Positions 16,667-25,917 of a stretch of 61,595 bases of DNA are shown piece after piece (positions within the stretch are counted from its first letter, which is position 1; the number at the start of each line of letters is the position of its first letter). The stretch is from an uncultured Bacteroidota bacterium (GTDB taxonomy: Bacteria > Bacteroidota > Bacteroidia > Chitinophagales > Chitinophagaceae). A program made the translations under genes and the position numbers. The notes beneath the pieces were generated by a model. The model did not search any database. It saw only the letters and a program-made list of their open reading frames with translations, and was not told the origin of the DNA. The stretch spans positions 1-61,595 of the forward strand of contig CAILLK010000066.1 of NCBI GenBank assembly GCA_903835005.1, read 5' to 3'.

Positions 16667-18520
16667 CTATATTTTTTCCGATTCCTCGTTTGAGTAGGCA
16701 ACTATCGAAATTCTAGTCCAAGATATTTGATGATCAGATACAATTAAAAATATAGAATTTTGAGAAAAAATTTCGTCTTTTCTATGTGTTATGTCGAAGG
16801 TTAAATTATAAGTAGCTTCAGCATCTTCATTATCAGCATTGCTATCCATTGTTACATTGGCTTCTATTATAGGTAGTTTCGATGTAGCTTCTTCGTAATT
16901 GCTCTTGGAATCTTCGTCACATTTAAAAATTTTAATTCTTACAACTGTCTGTCCTGGTAATTGTTTACTTAAACCCAATATTCGTAGTTGAACATTTTCA
17001 AATTTCTTTACCTGAGGATCTTTATAACTAAAAGCCTTTTTTTTATTTCTAAACTTTAGAAATGAGTTATGTTGAAATTTTCTTAAATCTTTATGATATA
17101 ATGTTTCACCCTTGATGAAATGATGATTGTAAACTGTATAAGATTGTTCTCCAGTAATATTTTTTTGTAATTGGTCCTCAATATCGTCCAAACGTTCTTC
17201 ACTTTGAGTGTAATCAATTTCATTATTTGAAAGTATTACAACCATTTTAGCAAATGCAGCCTCTGAAATCATATCTAAACCAGAAATTACCCCATGTTCA
17301 AAAAGCCGCAAACCTAATAAATCTGAATTAAAGGAAACATGACTGCTATGGGCTTGGGTTACGTTCATAACTATAATCCCATTATCAACTAGTTTTCTAA
17401 GTGCCTTTAGTATCCCGGTTGGTAAAGTTCCCATACCATAAGTTCTCAAAATGACTCCTCTTATTTGATAATCTTCATTTTTTTTCCCTTTTTCCAAATG
17501 TTCTATAACTTCCTGCGCCTTTTTCTTATTATTTTCCTCTAAAAGATTAACAATTTTCTCTGTTTGAGTTTGAATTCGAAAAACTTTTTCAATTTCGTCA
17601 ATTATTTTGAATTCTTCTGAATCTTTCCGTAAAGCTTGACCGCCTGTATTTTCAATCTCAATTTCAATATTCTGTTTTAAATCATTAGCGAACATTTTAG
17701 CAAAATCAACAGGAATAATACCTTCGATAAATCTCAAAGACATTCCAGGAAAAACATCCAATATTTGGACTTTTTTATCGGACTTCAAATATGGAGTTGT
17801 ACTTTGCGAATGTTCTCTAACCAACTTTTCTTTAATGTCAATCCTCTCCCCAACAGTAGCAAGAGCTGGATAATTTAATGAATCAAATGAACGATAAGAT
17901 GAAGCACTAGACATATTTGCCCTGTTGCCTCTGTATAATGTATCATGTAAGTAAATTGTAACTTCGGGTATTACGGGACTTATATTCAAAGATTTGGAAG
18001 CTGCAATTGTAAGTGATGTGCATATATTTTGCCGAGCATCACTTCTTGGAAAATCAAGTGGTCTTTGAGAGCCAGTAAAAACAATTGGTTTACCAAAGTC
18101 CTTGACCATAAAAGAAATAGCGGAGGCGGTATATGATAGTGTATCCAATCCATGAAGTATAACAAATCCTTCATACTCATCTTTTTTCCCATCGATGTAT
18201 GAAGCTAATTGTGCCCACATTTTGGGATTTATTTGCGATGAATCTTGACCTTCTAAATCTAAATTATAGTTTTCTTTTCTAAATGGTCTCCTTACATCTA
18301 CTGAGATCATTTTTATGACGTTCGCCTCTCTTAAAATGATTGATTGTGTGCCTTTGCTCTTTTTTTTAAAAATAAATTCATTAAAATCTTCTTCTTCAAC
18401 TATTTTTAATTCAGAATCAGACTGGCTATCAGGGGTTACTAGTTTTTGAGAAATATTTCCCCCAATAACTATAATTAAGACACTTCCTAAGCCTGTAATT
18501 TCTTTTTCTTTATTAATCAC
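16667..18520 (-). CDS. Asparaginase-like protein with lost catalytic threonines (pseudoenzyme)
   Basis: 617 residues. The type I/II asparaginase fold is plain (EGFVILHGLDTLSYTASAIS, GKPIVFTGSQRP, RSDARQN, GVISGLDMISEAAFAKM). The two catalytic threonines are replaced: the GGT motif is GGN (N22) and HGTDT is HGLDT (L125), while D126 and K176 remain. An insertion of about 70 residues (near 290-360) and a beta-rich C-terminal domain of about 130 residues extend it. The C-terminal domain is shared with the intact homologue just upstream (11-base gap). It probably acts as a partner or regulator rather than an enzyme. Confidence 0.8.
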   Translation of the reverse strand: MINKEKEITGLGSVLIIVIGGNISQKLVTPDSQSDSELKIVEEEDFNEFIFKKKSKGTQSIILREANVIKMISVDVRRPFRKENYNLDLEGQDSSQINPKMWAQLASYIDGKKDEYEGFVILHGLDTLSYTASAISFMVKDFGKPIVFTGSQRPLDFPRSDARQNICTSLTIAASKSLNISPVIPEVTIYLHDTLYRGNRANMSSASSYRSFDSLNYPALATVGERIDIKEKLVREHSQSTTPYLKSDKKVQILDVFPGMSLRFIEGIIPVDFAKMFANDLKQNIEIEIENTGGQALRKDSEEFKIIDEIEKVFRIQTQTEKIVNLLEENNKKKAQEVIEHLEKGKKNEDYQIRGVILRTYGMGTLPTGILKALRKLVDNGIIVMNVTQAHSSHVSFNSDLLGLRLFEHGVISGLDMISEAAFAKMVVILSNNEIDYTQSEERLDDIEDQLQKNITGEQSYTVYNHHFIKGETLYHKDLRKFQHNSFLKFRNKKKAFSYKDPQVKKFENVQLRILGLSKQLPGQTVVRIKIFKCDEDSKSNYEEATSKLPIIEANVTMDSNADNEDAEATYNLTFDITHRKDEIFSQNSIFLIVSDHQISWTRISIVAYSNEESEKI

Positions 18521-18531
18521 AAAACAAGGTT

Positions 18532-20082
18532 TTAGTAAGAATTAATGAATATTCCGATTTCCATCTTCTCCCATCTTAATTTTCTTCCATTTTCATTTAT
18601 TATAGTAATTGAAATGTGATGCCTGTTGTCGATAAATTTCTTTGCTTGATTAGTAATGGTAAAAAATATATTTTCTTTACCTTCTTGAATCTCCCAACGT
18701 TTGTCAAACTTGCCCAGGTAATTATCAATATTTTCTGCAGATTTTGAAGTTGCATTTTCCATATCGATATAAACCTTTCCTCTTGCACTTTGGAAATCTG
18801 TTTCTTCATCTTCTGAAATTCCCATTATCCTTAAGAAAGCTTTATCAATGAAATTTGAATTGTACATTGAAGGAACAGCATCAACCATATCTTTGATGGG
18901 ATGTAATGTCAGAGATTTTTGATTTACATCCATTGATCCACTACCAAAATGTAAATTGAAAATACTTTTACTCTGCTCTCCCCTTAAATTAATTTGCATT
19001 AAGTCGGGAATAATTGATGGGTTGTCTTGATGCGTGCCTAATAAATGGCATAATTTTGTATAGGCTGCCTCGCTTGTCATATCTAAGCCACTTATTACTC
19101 CTCTAGACAATAATCCGGCACTAACATCATACAAACCTAATTCAACTTCACCAGACATGCATTGTGAGACGTTTACAATGATTTTTCCTTGGCTAATGGA
19201 TTTTTCTATCGCATTTAAAAAACCTGGCAAAGACGGAGCATTTCCTGTCCCATATGTCAAAAGGATAATGCCTTCAATTTTTTCGGAATTAACAATTGTT
19301 TCGATCAAATCTAAATCCATTCCAGGTGCTACCTTTAAATAAATAACCTTTGGAGAGTAGCCACCTAATATTTGTAAAGATTGGGTGGACCCTTTTCTTA
19401 TGATTGATTCGTTAATAACAATATATTCATCTGCAGTTCCTAATTCTGGTAAGTTTGGTGAACGGAATGCTTCATAATTACTTGCACTGTATTTTATCGA
19501 TCTGCAACCTCTTAATATTTTATTTCTAAAAAATAGGCAAACTTCAGGGATTACTGGCTTATTTAAAGATTTCGCTGCAGCAATTTCGATTGCAGTGATA
19601 AGATTTTGAAGTGCATCGGACCTTGTTTCACCAATAGGCTTTTGAGAACCTGTAACAATTATTGGCTTGTTAAGGTTATCAATCATAAAAGACAAAACAG
19701 AAGTAGTATAGGTCATTGTATCTGTTCCATGGAGAATTACAAATCCTTCATAATTTTCGTACTCCTTCTTTATTATAGAAGTAATTTCAGTCCATACAGC
19801 GGGATCAACATTTGAAGAATCAATTGGTTTATCCAAAGATTTCAATTCAAGTCTGATTGATTGATTTCCCAATACAATTTGCTGAAATTTAGAATCGTAA
19901 CTTTCAATTAAACTAAAAAGTGGATTTTCCTTTTTATCAACATCTTCTTTTGAAAGAGGTACCAAGGGACTATTTGGCTCTTTTGAATTTTTGGGAATAC
20001 TCCCAATAGTACCACCGGTATAGATTACTAAAACTCCGGTAGATTCATTCTGATGATTCATAATAGTAATTTTTTCGAACAA
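18532..20082 (-). CDS. L-asparaginase-like enzyme with C-terminal extension
   Basis: 516 residues. The catalytic residues of bacterial asparaginases are all present: TGGTIGS with T25, HGTDT with T120 and D121, and K171 in AAAKSLN. These correspond to E. coli T12, T89, D90 and K162. Normal cytoplasmic asparaginases have about 340 residues; this one has about 150 more at the C-terminus, a domain shared with the inactive neighbour. No signal peptide, so a cytoplasmic enzyme removing asparagine (or glutamine) is expected. Second gene of the A+T-rich reverse-strand block. Confidence 0.85.
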   Translation of the reverse strand: MFEKITIMNHQNESTGVLVIYTGGTIGSIPKNSKEPNSPLVPLSKEDVDKKENPLFSLIESYDSKFQQIVLGNQSIRLELKSLDKPIDSSNVDPAVWTEITSIIKKEYENYEGFVILHGTDTMTYTTSVLSFMIDNLNKPIIVTGSQKPIGETRSDALQNLITAIEIAAAKSLNKPVIPEVCLFFRNKILRGCRSIKYSASNYEAFRSPNLPELGTADEYIVINESIIRKGSTQSLQILGGYSPKVIYLKVAPGMDLDLIETIVNSEKIEGIILLTYGTGNAPSLPGFLNAIEKSISQGKIIVNVSQCMSGEVELGLYDVSAGLLSRGVISGLDMTSEAAYTKLCHLLGTHQDNPSIIPDLMQINLRGEQSKSIFNLHFGSGSMDVNQKSLTLHPIKDMVDAVPSMYNSNFIDKAFLRIMGISEDEETDFQSARGKVYIDMENATSKSAENIDNYLGKFDKRWEIQEGKENIFFTITNQAKKFIDNRHHISITIINENGRKLRWEKMEIGIFINSY

Positions 20083-20243
20083 ATTTTTAAACGCAAAACG
20101 GTTACAAAACTATCATTTTCCATTTGATTTTTTTTTTTTAATTTTAACAGGTAAAAAATGAAAAATGAGGCATAAAATAATTGAAAAAGATACGTACTCA
20201 ATTCATGAAGAAATAAAATTTTTTTTAATAAGTTGAAAAATAC

Positions 20244-21077
20244 TTATCTTAGTTCGATTTTAATTTTCTCAACAAATTCTTGCCAATTTTTATTTTGAAT
20301 GTTTTCTTTTCTTGAGGAATAGAATTTTTCATTTGTAATGTCTAATATTAATCTAATAATACCAGTCTGCGTGGGTATATGATTTTTACTTGGAAATTTT
20401 GACATTATGAAATTTAACTTGTTTTTGTTAATGAGTAATTTACGGCCATTTTCAATTTCTAACATACCTGTATTGGTCATTCGCATTTCATTAATGAGGC
20501 TATTAAATTGTAAATCCTTTTCGTATTTTCCAAAATGTTTTTCAATATATTTTTGAAGATCATTAATACTAAATTCGTCTAAGAGACCTTTTTGTATTGA
20601 TAAATCTAATCCCAAATTTTCACCAATATTCTTTTTCTCATTTTGCTGCAATAATTCAAAATTATCCTCAGGGACAACCACACCTTTTTTTTTGCCGCGC
20701 GTTATAGCGCCAATACGATGGGCATCATGTTTAGAAAGTATTTTGAGTACAACTTCACCATCAAAATACTTCTTAGTCCAAGTATCTATTCCTTCTCCTA
20801 ACAAAAAACAACATATGGAATCGAATAATTCTATCGTGATCCCACCTTCTAATTTGGTCGGCAATAAAGTTCGTTTAAACCTTCTTATTAAAGAACGGGG
20901 CTGAATATCATCCTTGATTTCATGTCTTCCTATTGCAAGAGCTTTCCCCTTAAATACGTTAATAGTACCGCTTGGAATATCGGCAGGCGATATGTCTTTG
21001 ACGTCAACTTTAAATTCGTCCTTAAACCTCTTCTTTAGAAGTTCAATCAATTCCTTATGTATTTCTGTTTGATGCAT
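20244..21077 (-). CDS. Unknown protein upstream of the asparaginase pair
   Basis: 277 residues. No family recognised. The N-terminal 70 residues (ELIELLKKRFKDEF, PADIPSGTINVFKGK) are followed by FDSICCFLLGEGIDTWTKKYF and a Lys-rich C-terminus. There is no signal peptide or membrane segment. It is the first gene of the block. The 161-base gap before the asparaginase gene is A+T-rich with a T-run and could hold a promoter, so co-transcription is likely but not certain. Confidence 0.6.
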   Translation of the reverse strand: MHQTEIHKELIELLKKRFKDEFKVDVKDISPADIPSGTINVFKGKALAIGRHEIKDDIQPRSLIRRFKRTLLPTKLEGGITIELFDSICCFLLGEGIDTWTKKYFDGEVVLKILSKHDAHRIGAITRGKKKGVVVPEDNFELLQQNEKKNIGENLGLDLSIQKGLLDEFSINDLQKYIEKHFGKYEKDLQFNSLINEMRMTNTGMLEIENGRKLLINKNKLNFIMSKFPSKNHIPTQTGIIRLILDITNEKFYSSRKENIQNKNWQEFVEKIKIELR

Positions 21078-21107
21078 TTTTGCTGATTGTTATACTGAAA
21101 TAATGTC

Positions 21108-21187
21108 AGTTTAGGACTGACATGACTATTGTCATGACAATCCTGCTTTGTCCAGCCTTGTCCAGCCTTGTCCTACTTCGTCCCACC
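21108..21187. repeat. Palindrome and four 10-bp repeats between divergent operons
   Basis: TGTCAG...CTGACA (about 21104-21122) and the perfect 14-bp palindrome ATTGTCATGACAAT (21128-21141) lie close to the start of the reverse-strand block. Then four 10-bp units follow in register: TTGTCCAGCC (21148), TTGTCCAGCC (21158), TTGTCCTACT (21168), TCGTCCCACC (21178). The third contains TGTCCTAC, identical to the arm-type sites of element A. 21188-21371 shows nothing further that I can support. Confidence 0.6.
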
Positions 21188-21371
21188 ACTATTTCGTAAA
21201 CGGACTCATATTTGAACTGAACTGTAACATAAAAGTAAAAAAAGATCTTGGATATCCCGGCCACGTAGGGAGCGGCTTAAACAGTCAAAGTATATATAGT
21301 GTACCAAAGTTTATTCATTAACTAAAAACAGATAAAAATTAAATTATTAACAATATCTAAACCAATTGATT

Positions 21372-23663
21372 ATGCTTAAAAATTTATCTTCACAGCAATC
21401 GGCAGAGAGTAACTCACTCGCATGGTCAAGCGACCCAAACGTCATTATCTACCGCACCCGAAATATCTTTAAAGATGATCTGGACGGTCTGCGCCAGCTT
21501 ATGGTCTGTATCCATGCAGCAAGAGCAAACCAGCGTAACAATGGCGGTTTTGATAGCTTGCTGATATTGCCATTCCAGCTTATTGCAAAGCTCGTAATAA
21601 CAGTAGCGGCACTCTCGCATGACGTTAATGTTATCGCAAACTGGGCCAAGATGTTTCGTTGTTCAAAAAACAAAACAGAAAATGCAGTATTACTATATAT
21701 AGGTGTATTACGGCTGTTTGAAAATAAGGAATTCTCAAAATACAAATTCCAGAATCAGAATATATCTAAGCGAGTGACTGCCCTGGCCGCAGCTTATGTG
21801 TATCTGTTGAATAACCCGCTGTCATTCGACGCTGCATTTGCCATAGGTATCTGCCAAACCGCTGGCATGTTCGAATTGGAGATTGAGGACATCAGCTACA
21901 ATACTGAAATCAGCCAAATGCAAACTCGTGCTGAAGTAGTAGGTATGAGTGCAATCGTAGGTTTAACGTCGGGCGTACCTGCACAAAAAACGCTTGACAC
22001 GATTTGGACATACGCCGATAGGTATGAAAAATATTTGAGTGAAGTAGCGAGCAGTGTCATAAAGCTGCGGATAATAGATGCACCGGTAAAGGTTGTAGAC
22101 TGCCTTCATAGCCTGAAACACCTTGAATCCTATATCAACACAGAATATGCAGCACAAACTATTGACAAAGAAACCGTACTGAAAGCGGTTATAAGGCGCG
22201 AGTGCGGAATAAACTTTGGAATTACCGAAGACCTTATTTACAAAGAAGTTGAATACATAGTAAAGTTAGGAATTTCAAATATCAATGAAAAAATCAAAAA
22301 TAGCGTAACGTTATTAAATGATGAGATAGACTGGCGAACAAAAAGCAACTTCACGATGTTCAATTTTAAAAGGAAGGACATTCAGCAGGTATTGGAATTT
22401 ACCGTTGCGGCCGTAGAAGCAAATAATGATGATACATTCAAACACGCCGCAACAACCACGAACGGATCTAGCGGTATTGTTCCTTCCGTTCTGAAGTTAT
22501 TGTTTGTACAAGGCTATAGGATGGATGAAATTGCCAAGTCTTTCATCATAGCTTCATCAATTGCCATAATAATGGAATGTAACGCTTCAAGTTCAGCGGC
22601 AAAGGGTGGTTGCAACCTTGAGTGCGGGGTTTCGGGTGCCCTGGCAGCAGCCATTATAGTATTAGTTAAGGGCGGGAGTTATGAAGAAGCTGTTTCGGCT
22701 GCCTACCTGTCTTACCAGCAATATATGGGTGCTATTTGTTCCACGATCGGTGGTGGTGTCGCAATCCCTTGCGTTTTCCTGAACATGCAGAGTGCTGCAT
22801 TGGCTGTAAAAAATGCCGGGTATGTTTTAAAAACCGGCTATACCTGTTCTTTGCAGGATTTTGACAGGCTATGCATCCTTACAGATGGAGTAACCAAAAG
22901 GATGCCAAAAGCCTGTACGGAGACATGTGGCTGTGCGCTGCCAACCACTTGTGAGGGCAATGCTAAAGGGAAAAAAATGGGCGCACCGGAATATGCTGTT
23001 GACACTGACTCAGATCCTGTAGGTATGAAGCGCGAAGAAGTGAAGAATAATATTATAGAACCAAAGAAAATTGAGGACAACCGTTCTATTCTTGATGTAT
23101 GTGCGGGGGATGGATATGGGAGTTCTTCATCCCATAGTCTAGCCCCTGCTTCAGGAACATTTTTAATGAATAAAATAATTGGAGGAGCTTTCACTGTTGT
23201 TGAGATAAGACTTTACAATAGCCTTGCAAAAACAGGAGAAATGCACGGCACAATAAAGGCAGTAATTGCTGGTATTGCCGGAATATGCTGGATTAATCGC
23301 CGCTTTATTGACCCCTACGAATACGCACAGGAGAAGGTGGGAGCTAACAGGGATAAAATAAAGCTCGTAAAGGAACCAAATATCTTACCTCAAAATTGGT
23401 ATGAAGTGGAGGTGGTGGAAGCTGTAACCGGCATGACGTGGACTTTTGGGGCTGAAAGCACAGGAGGTGGTGCAAATATTATCCGGCTAATAAAGGGTTA
23501 TTCTTGCCATGTAACAGGTTGGTTTCCTATCGTAGAATTGGTAAGAGGTGAAAAATATGAGGAAGTAAAAACACAAGAAGATCTTGACAAATATAAGGTT
23601 GAAGGAAAGAAAATTATTGAAGCACCACGCTTGGAAGTAATGAAAAACAGAAACAAAAAATAA
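21372..23663 (+). CDS. L-serine dehydratase-like fusion protein, alpha then beta order
   Basis: 763 residues from the ATG at 21372. Residues of about 270-530 match the alpha domain of iron-sulfur L-serine dehydratases: TNGSSGIVP, GGCNLECG and GAICSTIGGGVAIPC, with the three cluster cysteines near 414, 456 and 467. About 580-740 match the beta domain: GSSSSHSLAP, NSLAKTGEMHGT and ESTGGG. E. coli SdaA has beta before alpha, so the order is reversed. The first 270 residues are of unknown type. Expected reaction: serine to pyruvate plus ammonia; cysteine or another beta-substituted amino acid is also possible. First gene of a serine operon. Confidence 0.75.
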   Translation: MLKNLSSQQSAESNSLAWSSDPNVIIYRTRNIFKDDLDGLRQLMVCIHAARANQRNNGGFDSLLILPFQLIAKLVITVAALSHDVNVIANWAKMFRCSKNKTENAVLLYIGVLRLFENKEFSKYKFQNQNISKRVTALAAAYVYLLNNPLSFDAAFAIGICQTAGMFELEIEDISYNTEISQMQTRAEVVGMSAIVGLTSGVPAQKTLDTIWTYADRYEKYLSEVASSVIKLRIIDAPVKVVDCLHSLKHLESYINTEYAAQTIDKETVLKAVIRRECGINFGITEDLIYKEVEYIVKLGISNINEKIKNSVTLLNDEIDWRTKSNFTMFNFKRKDIQQVLEFTVAAVEANNDDTFKHAATTTNGSSGIVPSVLKLLFVQGYRMDEIAKSFIIASSIAIIMECNASSSAAKGGCNLECGVSGALAAAIIVLVKGGSYEEAVSAAYLSYQQYMGAICSTIGGGVAIPCVFLNMQSAALAVKNAGYVLKTGYTCSLQDFDRLCILTDGVTKRMPKACTETCGCALPTTCEGNAKGKKMGAPEYAVDTDSDPVGMKREEVKNNIIEPKKIEDNRSILDVCAGDGYGSSSSHSLAPASGTFLMNKIIGGAFTVVEIRLYNSLAKTGEMHGTIKAVIAGIAGICWINRRFIDPYEYAQEKVGANRDKIKLVKEPNILPQNWYEVEVVEAVTGMTWTFGAESTGGGANIIRLIKGYSCHVTGWFPIVELVRGEKYEEVKTQEDLDKYKVEGKKIIEAPRLEVMKNRNKK

Positions 23664-23693
23664 ACATTTTAAAACCATTAAAAACCAAATTTT

Positions 23694-24932
23694 ATGCTAA
23701 CGATTAAACAAATACAGCAGTCGGAAACATTGGTAGCGTTAAAAAAACGTAACGTTGATTACACTGCAATTATCACCGATATCTTAAACTTAGATGAAAA
23801 GCGGAGAAACATAAAAACAGACCTTGAACGAGTTCAGGCAGAGCTTAATATGCGCTCGTCTTCAAAAGAAGACATTGGTGCAGCCAAAGTTCTAAAAGAG
23901 AGTGTAAAACGGCTTAAAACTTCATTGGAGGCAATAGAGAAGCAACAGTATGATATCTTGGTTCAGCTACCTAATAGTCCGCACATTTCTGTCGCTTTTG
24001 GCAAAAATCCAGAAGACAATGATGTTGTAAAACAGGTAGCCGAATTACCTGTATTAGAGATAAATAACAAATTGCCTCATTGGGAACTGGCGAAAAAATA
24101 TGAGTTAATAGATTTTGAAATGGGAAATAAGCTAACTGGCAGCGGATTTCCTGTTTATGTCGGGAACGGCGCTAAGCTACAACGTTCGCTAATCCAATAT
24201 TTTCTTGACTATAATATTTCTGCCGGATACAAAGAATATTATCCACCATTTATGGTGAACGAGACAACTGCGTACGGCACAGGCCAACTGCCAAGCAAGG
24301 AAGCGCAAATGTATCAGACAAAGGAAGAGGGTTTTTATCTGATACCAACTGCAGAGGTGCCAGTTACAAATATCTACCGAGATACAACGATACAGGCAAT
24401 ACAATTGCCAATTAAAATGACGGCTTATACTCCATGTTTCCGACGGGAGGCTGGTTCTTATGGAAAGGATGTCAGAGGGCTCAATCGTCTGCATCAATTT
24501 GACAAAGTTGAGATAGTACAGTTCTCAAATCCCGCTAACAGCTATGACACTCTTGATGAGATGGTAACTCATGTAGAGAAACTGGTGCAGTCTCTTCAAC
24601 TTCCCTATCGCATTCTTCGATTGTGTGGCGGCGACATGAGTTTCGCATCTGCACTTACTTACGATTTTGAAGTGTATAGTGCAGCTCAGGAACGGTGGCT
24701 GGAGGTTAGCTCTGTATCTAATTTCGAAACATTTCAAACTAACCGGATGAAGATAAAATTCAAAGATACTGATGGCAAAAAGCAATTAGTTCACTCGTTA
24801 AATGGGAGCTCTCTTGCACTCCCACGCATAGTCGCCTGCCTGCTCGAACTTAACCAAACACCTAACGAGATATTACTACCAAAAGTAATGCATCCATATA
24901 TGGGAATGACATCAATTAAACTGAACAAATAA
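23694..24932 (+). CDS. serS: Seryl-tRNA synthetase
   Basis: 412 residues. The N-terminal coiled-coil arm that holds tRNA-Ser spans about 30-95. Class II motifs are present: motif 1 near YYPPFMV, the TAEVPVTN loop at 219-226, motif 2 CFRREAGSYGKDVRG at 248-262, and motif 3 NGSSLALPR at 370-378. It attaches serine to tRNA-Ser. It follows the serine dehydratase gene by 30 bases and precedes a phosphatidylserine synthase gene by 11. Whether it is the only copy or a second, perhaps resistant one, cannot be known from this window. Confidence 0.92.
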   Translation: MLTIKQIQQSETLVALKKRNVDYTAIITDILNLDEKRRNIKTDLERVQAELNMRSSSKEDIGAAKVLKESVKRLKTSLEAIEKQQYDILVQLPNSPHISVAFGKNPEDNDVVKQVAELPVLEINNKLPHWELAKKYELIDFEMGNKLTGSGFPVYVGNGAKLQRSLIQYFLDYNISAGYKEYYPPFMVNETTAYGTGQLPSKEAQMYQTKEEGFYLIPTAEVPVTNIYRDTTIQAIQLPIKMTAYTPCFRREAGSYGKDVRGLNRLHQFDKVEIVQFSNPANSYDTLDEMVTHVEKLVQSLQLPYRILRLCGGDMSFASALTYDFEVYSAAQERWLEVSSVSNFETFQTNRMKIKFKDTDGKKQLVHSLNGSSLALPRIVACLLELNQTPNEILLPKVMHPYMGMTSIKLNK

Positions 24933-24943
24933 ACCTGATTACT

Positions 24944-25699
24944 ATGAACATTAAGATGGTTATCCCCGGTTTACTGACGCTGACAAATCTCTTCGCTGGC
25001 TCTATTGCAATCGTCATTTGTTTTAATGGTCATTTAGAGAAGATATACATTCTTATGGCAATTGCGCTGGTTTCGGACTTTTTTGATGGGTTCACCGCAA
25101 GGCTGATGAGATCAGCAAGTCCAATTGGGAAAGACCTTGATTCCTTAGCCGATTGTGTTAGTTTTTGCTTACTGCCTGCTTGTATTATCTATAAAATGAT
25201 AGCACTTTATGGCTCAACTACACCAGCAGGGGATTGTTTATTCCCCTCTGGTTATTTTAGTCTATTTCCGTTCATCATTGTCTTATTTGGAGCACTCAGG
25301 CTTGCAAAATTTAATAATGATGGGGACAAGCAACGTTATCAATTCATTGGTCTGCCTACGCCTGCAATGGCATTATTTGTATTGGGTTATTATTTTTTAT
25401 GTACAAATACTAACCTTCGGCCTTTTCTTATAGCATGGCCTACAGTATTATTCATATGCGTATTCATTAGCATGATAATGGTGGCTCCTATCGCTATTAT
25501 AAGTTTTAAGCTGACGACATTAAGATGGAATGGTAATGAGTTTCGTTACATCTTAATTTTCATTTCTATTGTCTTAATAGTAATTCTTGGCAAACAATCA
25601 TTAGCAATTATTATCCTATGTTATATCATCTTGTCATTAATAAAGAATTTATCGGAAAAAGGTCATGAAAAATTGAAGAATGAGACTGGCATATTTTGA
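24944..25699 (+). CDS. pssA: CDP-diacylglycerol--serine O-phosphatidyltransferase
   Basis: 251 residues, mostly membrane helices. The CDP-alcohol phosphotransferase signature D-x2-DG-x2-AR-x8-G-x3-D-x3-D is exact (D45, D48, G49, A52, R53, G62, D66, D70). It makes phosphatidylserine from CDP-diacylglycerol and L-serine in the inner membrane, the route to phosphatidylethanolamine. The sequence around the motif (NLFAGSIAIV, DSLADCVSF) is typical of Bacteroidetes PssA. Third gene of the serine operon. Confidence 0.92.
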   Translation: MNIKMVIPGLLTLTNLFAGSIAIVICFNGHLEKIYILMAIALVSDFFDGFTARLMRSASPIGKDLDSLADCVSFCLLPACIIYKMIALYGSTTPAGDCLFPSGYFSLFPFIIVLFGALRLAKFNNDGDKQRYQFIGLPTPAMALFVLGYYFLCTNTNLRPFLIAWPTVLFICVFISMIMVAPIAIISFKLTTLRWNGNEFRYILIFISIVLIVILGKQSLAIIILCYIILSLIKNLSEKGHEKLKNETGIF

Positions 25700-25917
25700 A
25701 ACCTTATACTTTATTACACAGAGTAAAAAGAATGCAAAATTATTTAATAACAAGTCAAAAAATAATATTTCAGCATTTTGAGGAAAAGAAATAATGCGAA
25801 AAGTATGAGTGAGGAATAATAGTACTTACCCTACTGGTGGTTTTGCCAGAAGATTTGCCCCATAAACTCAAAAACTGGAAGTTTAAATATATTATTCACA
25901 AAATAAAATGTCAAAAA

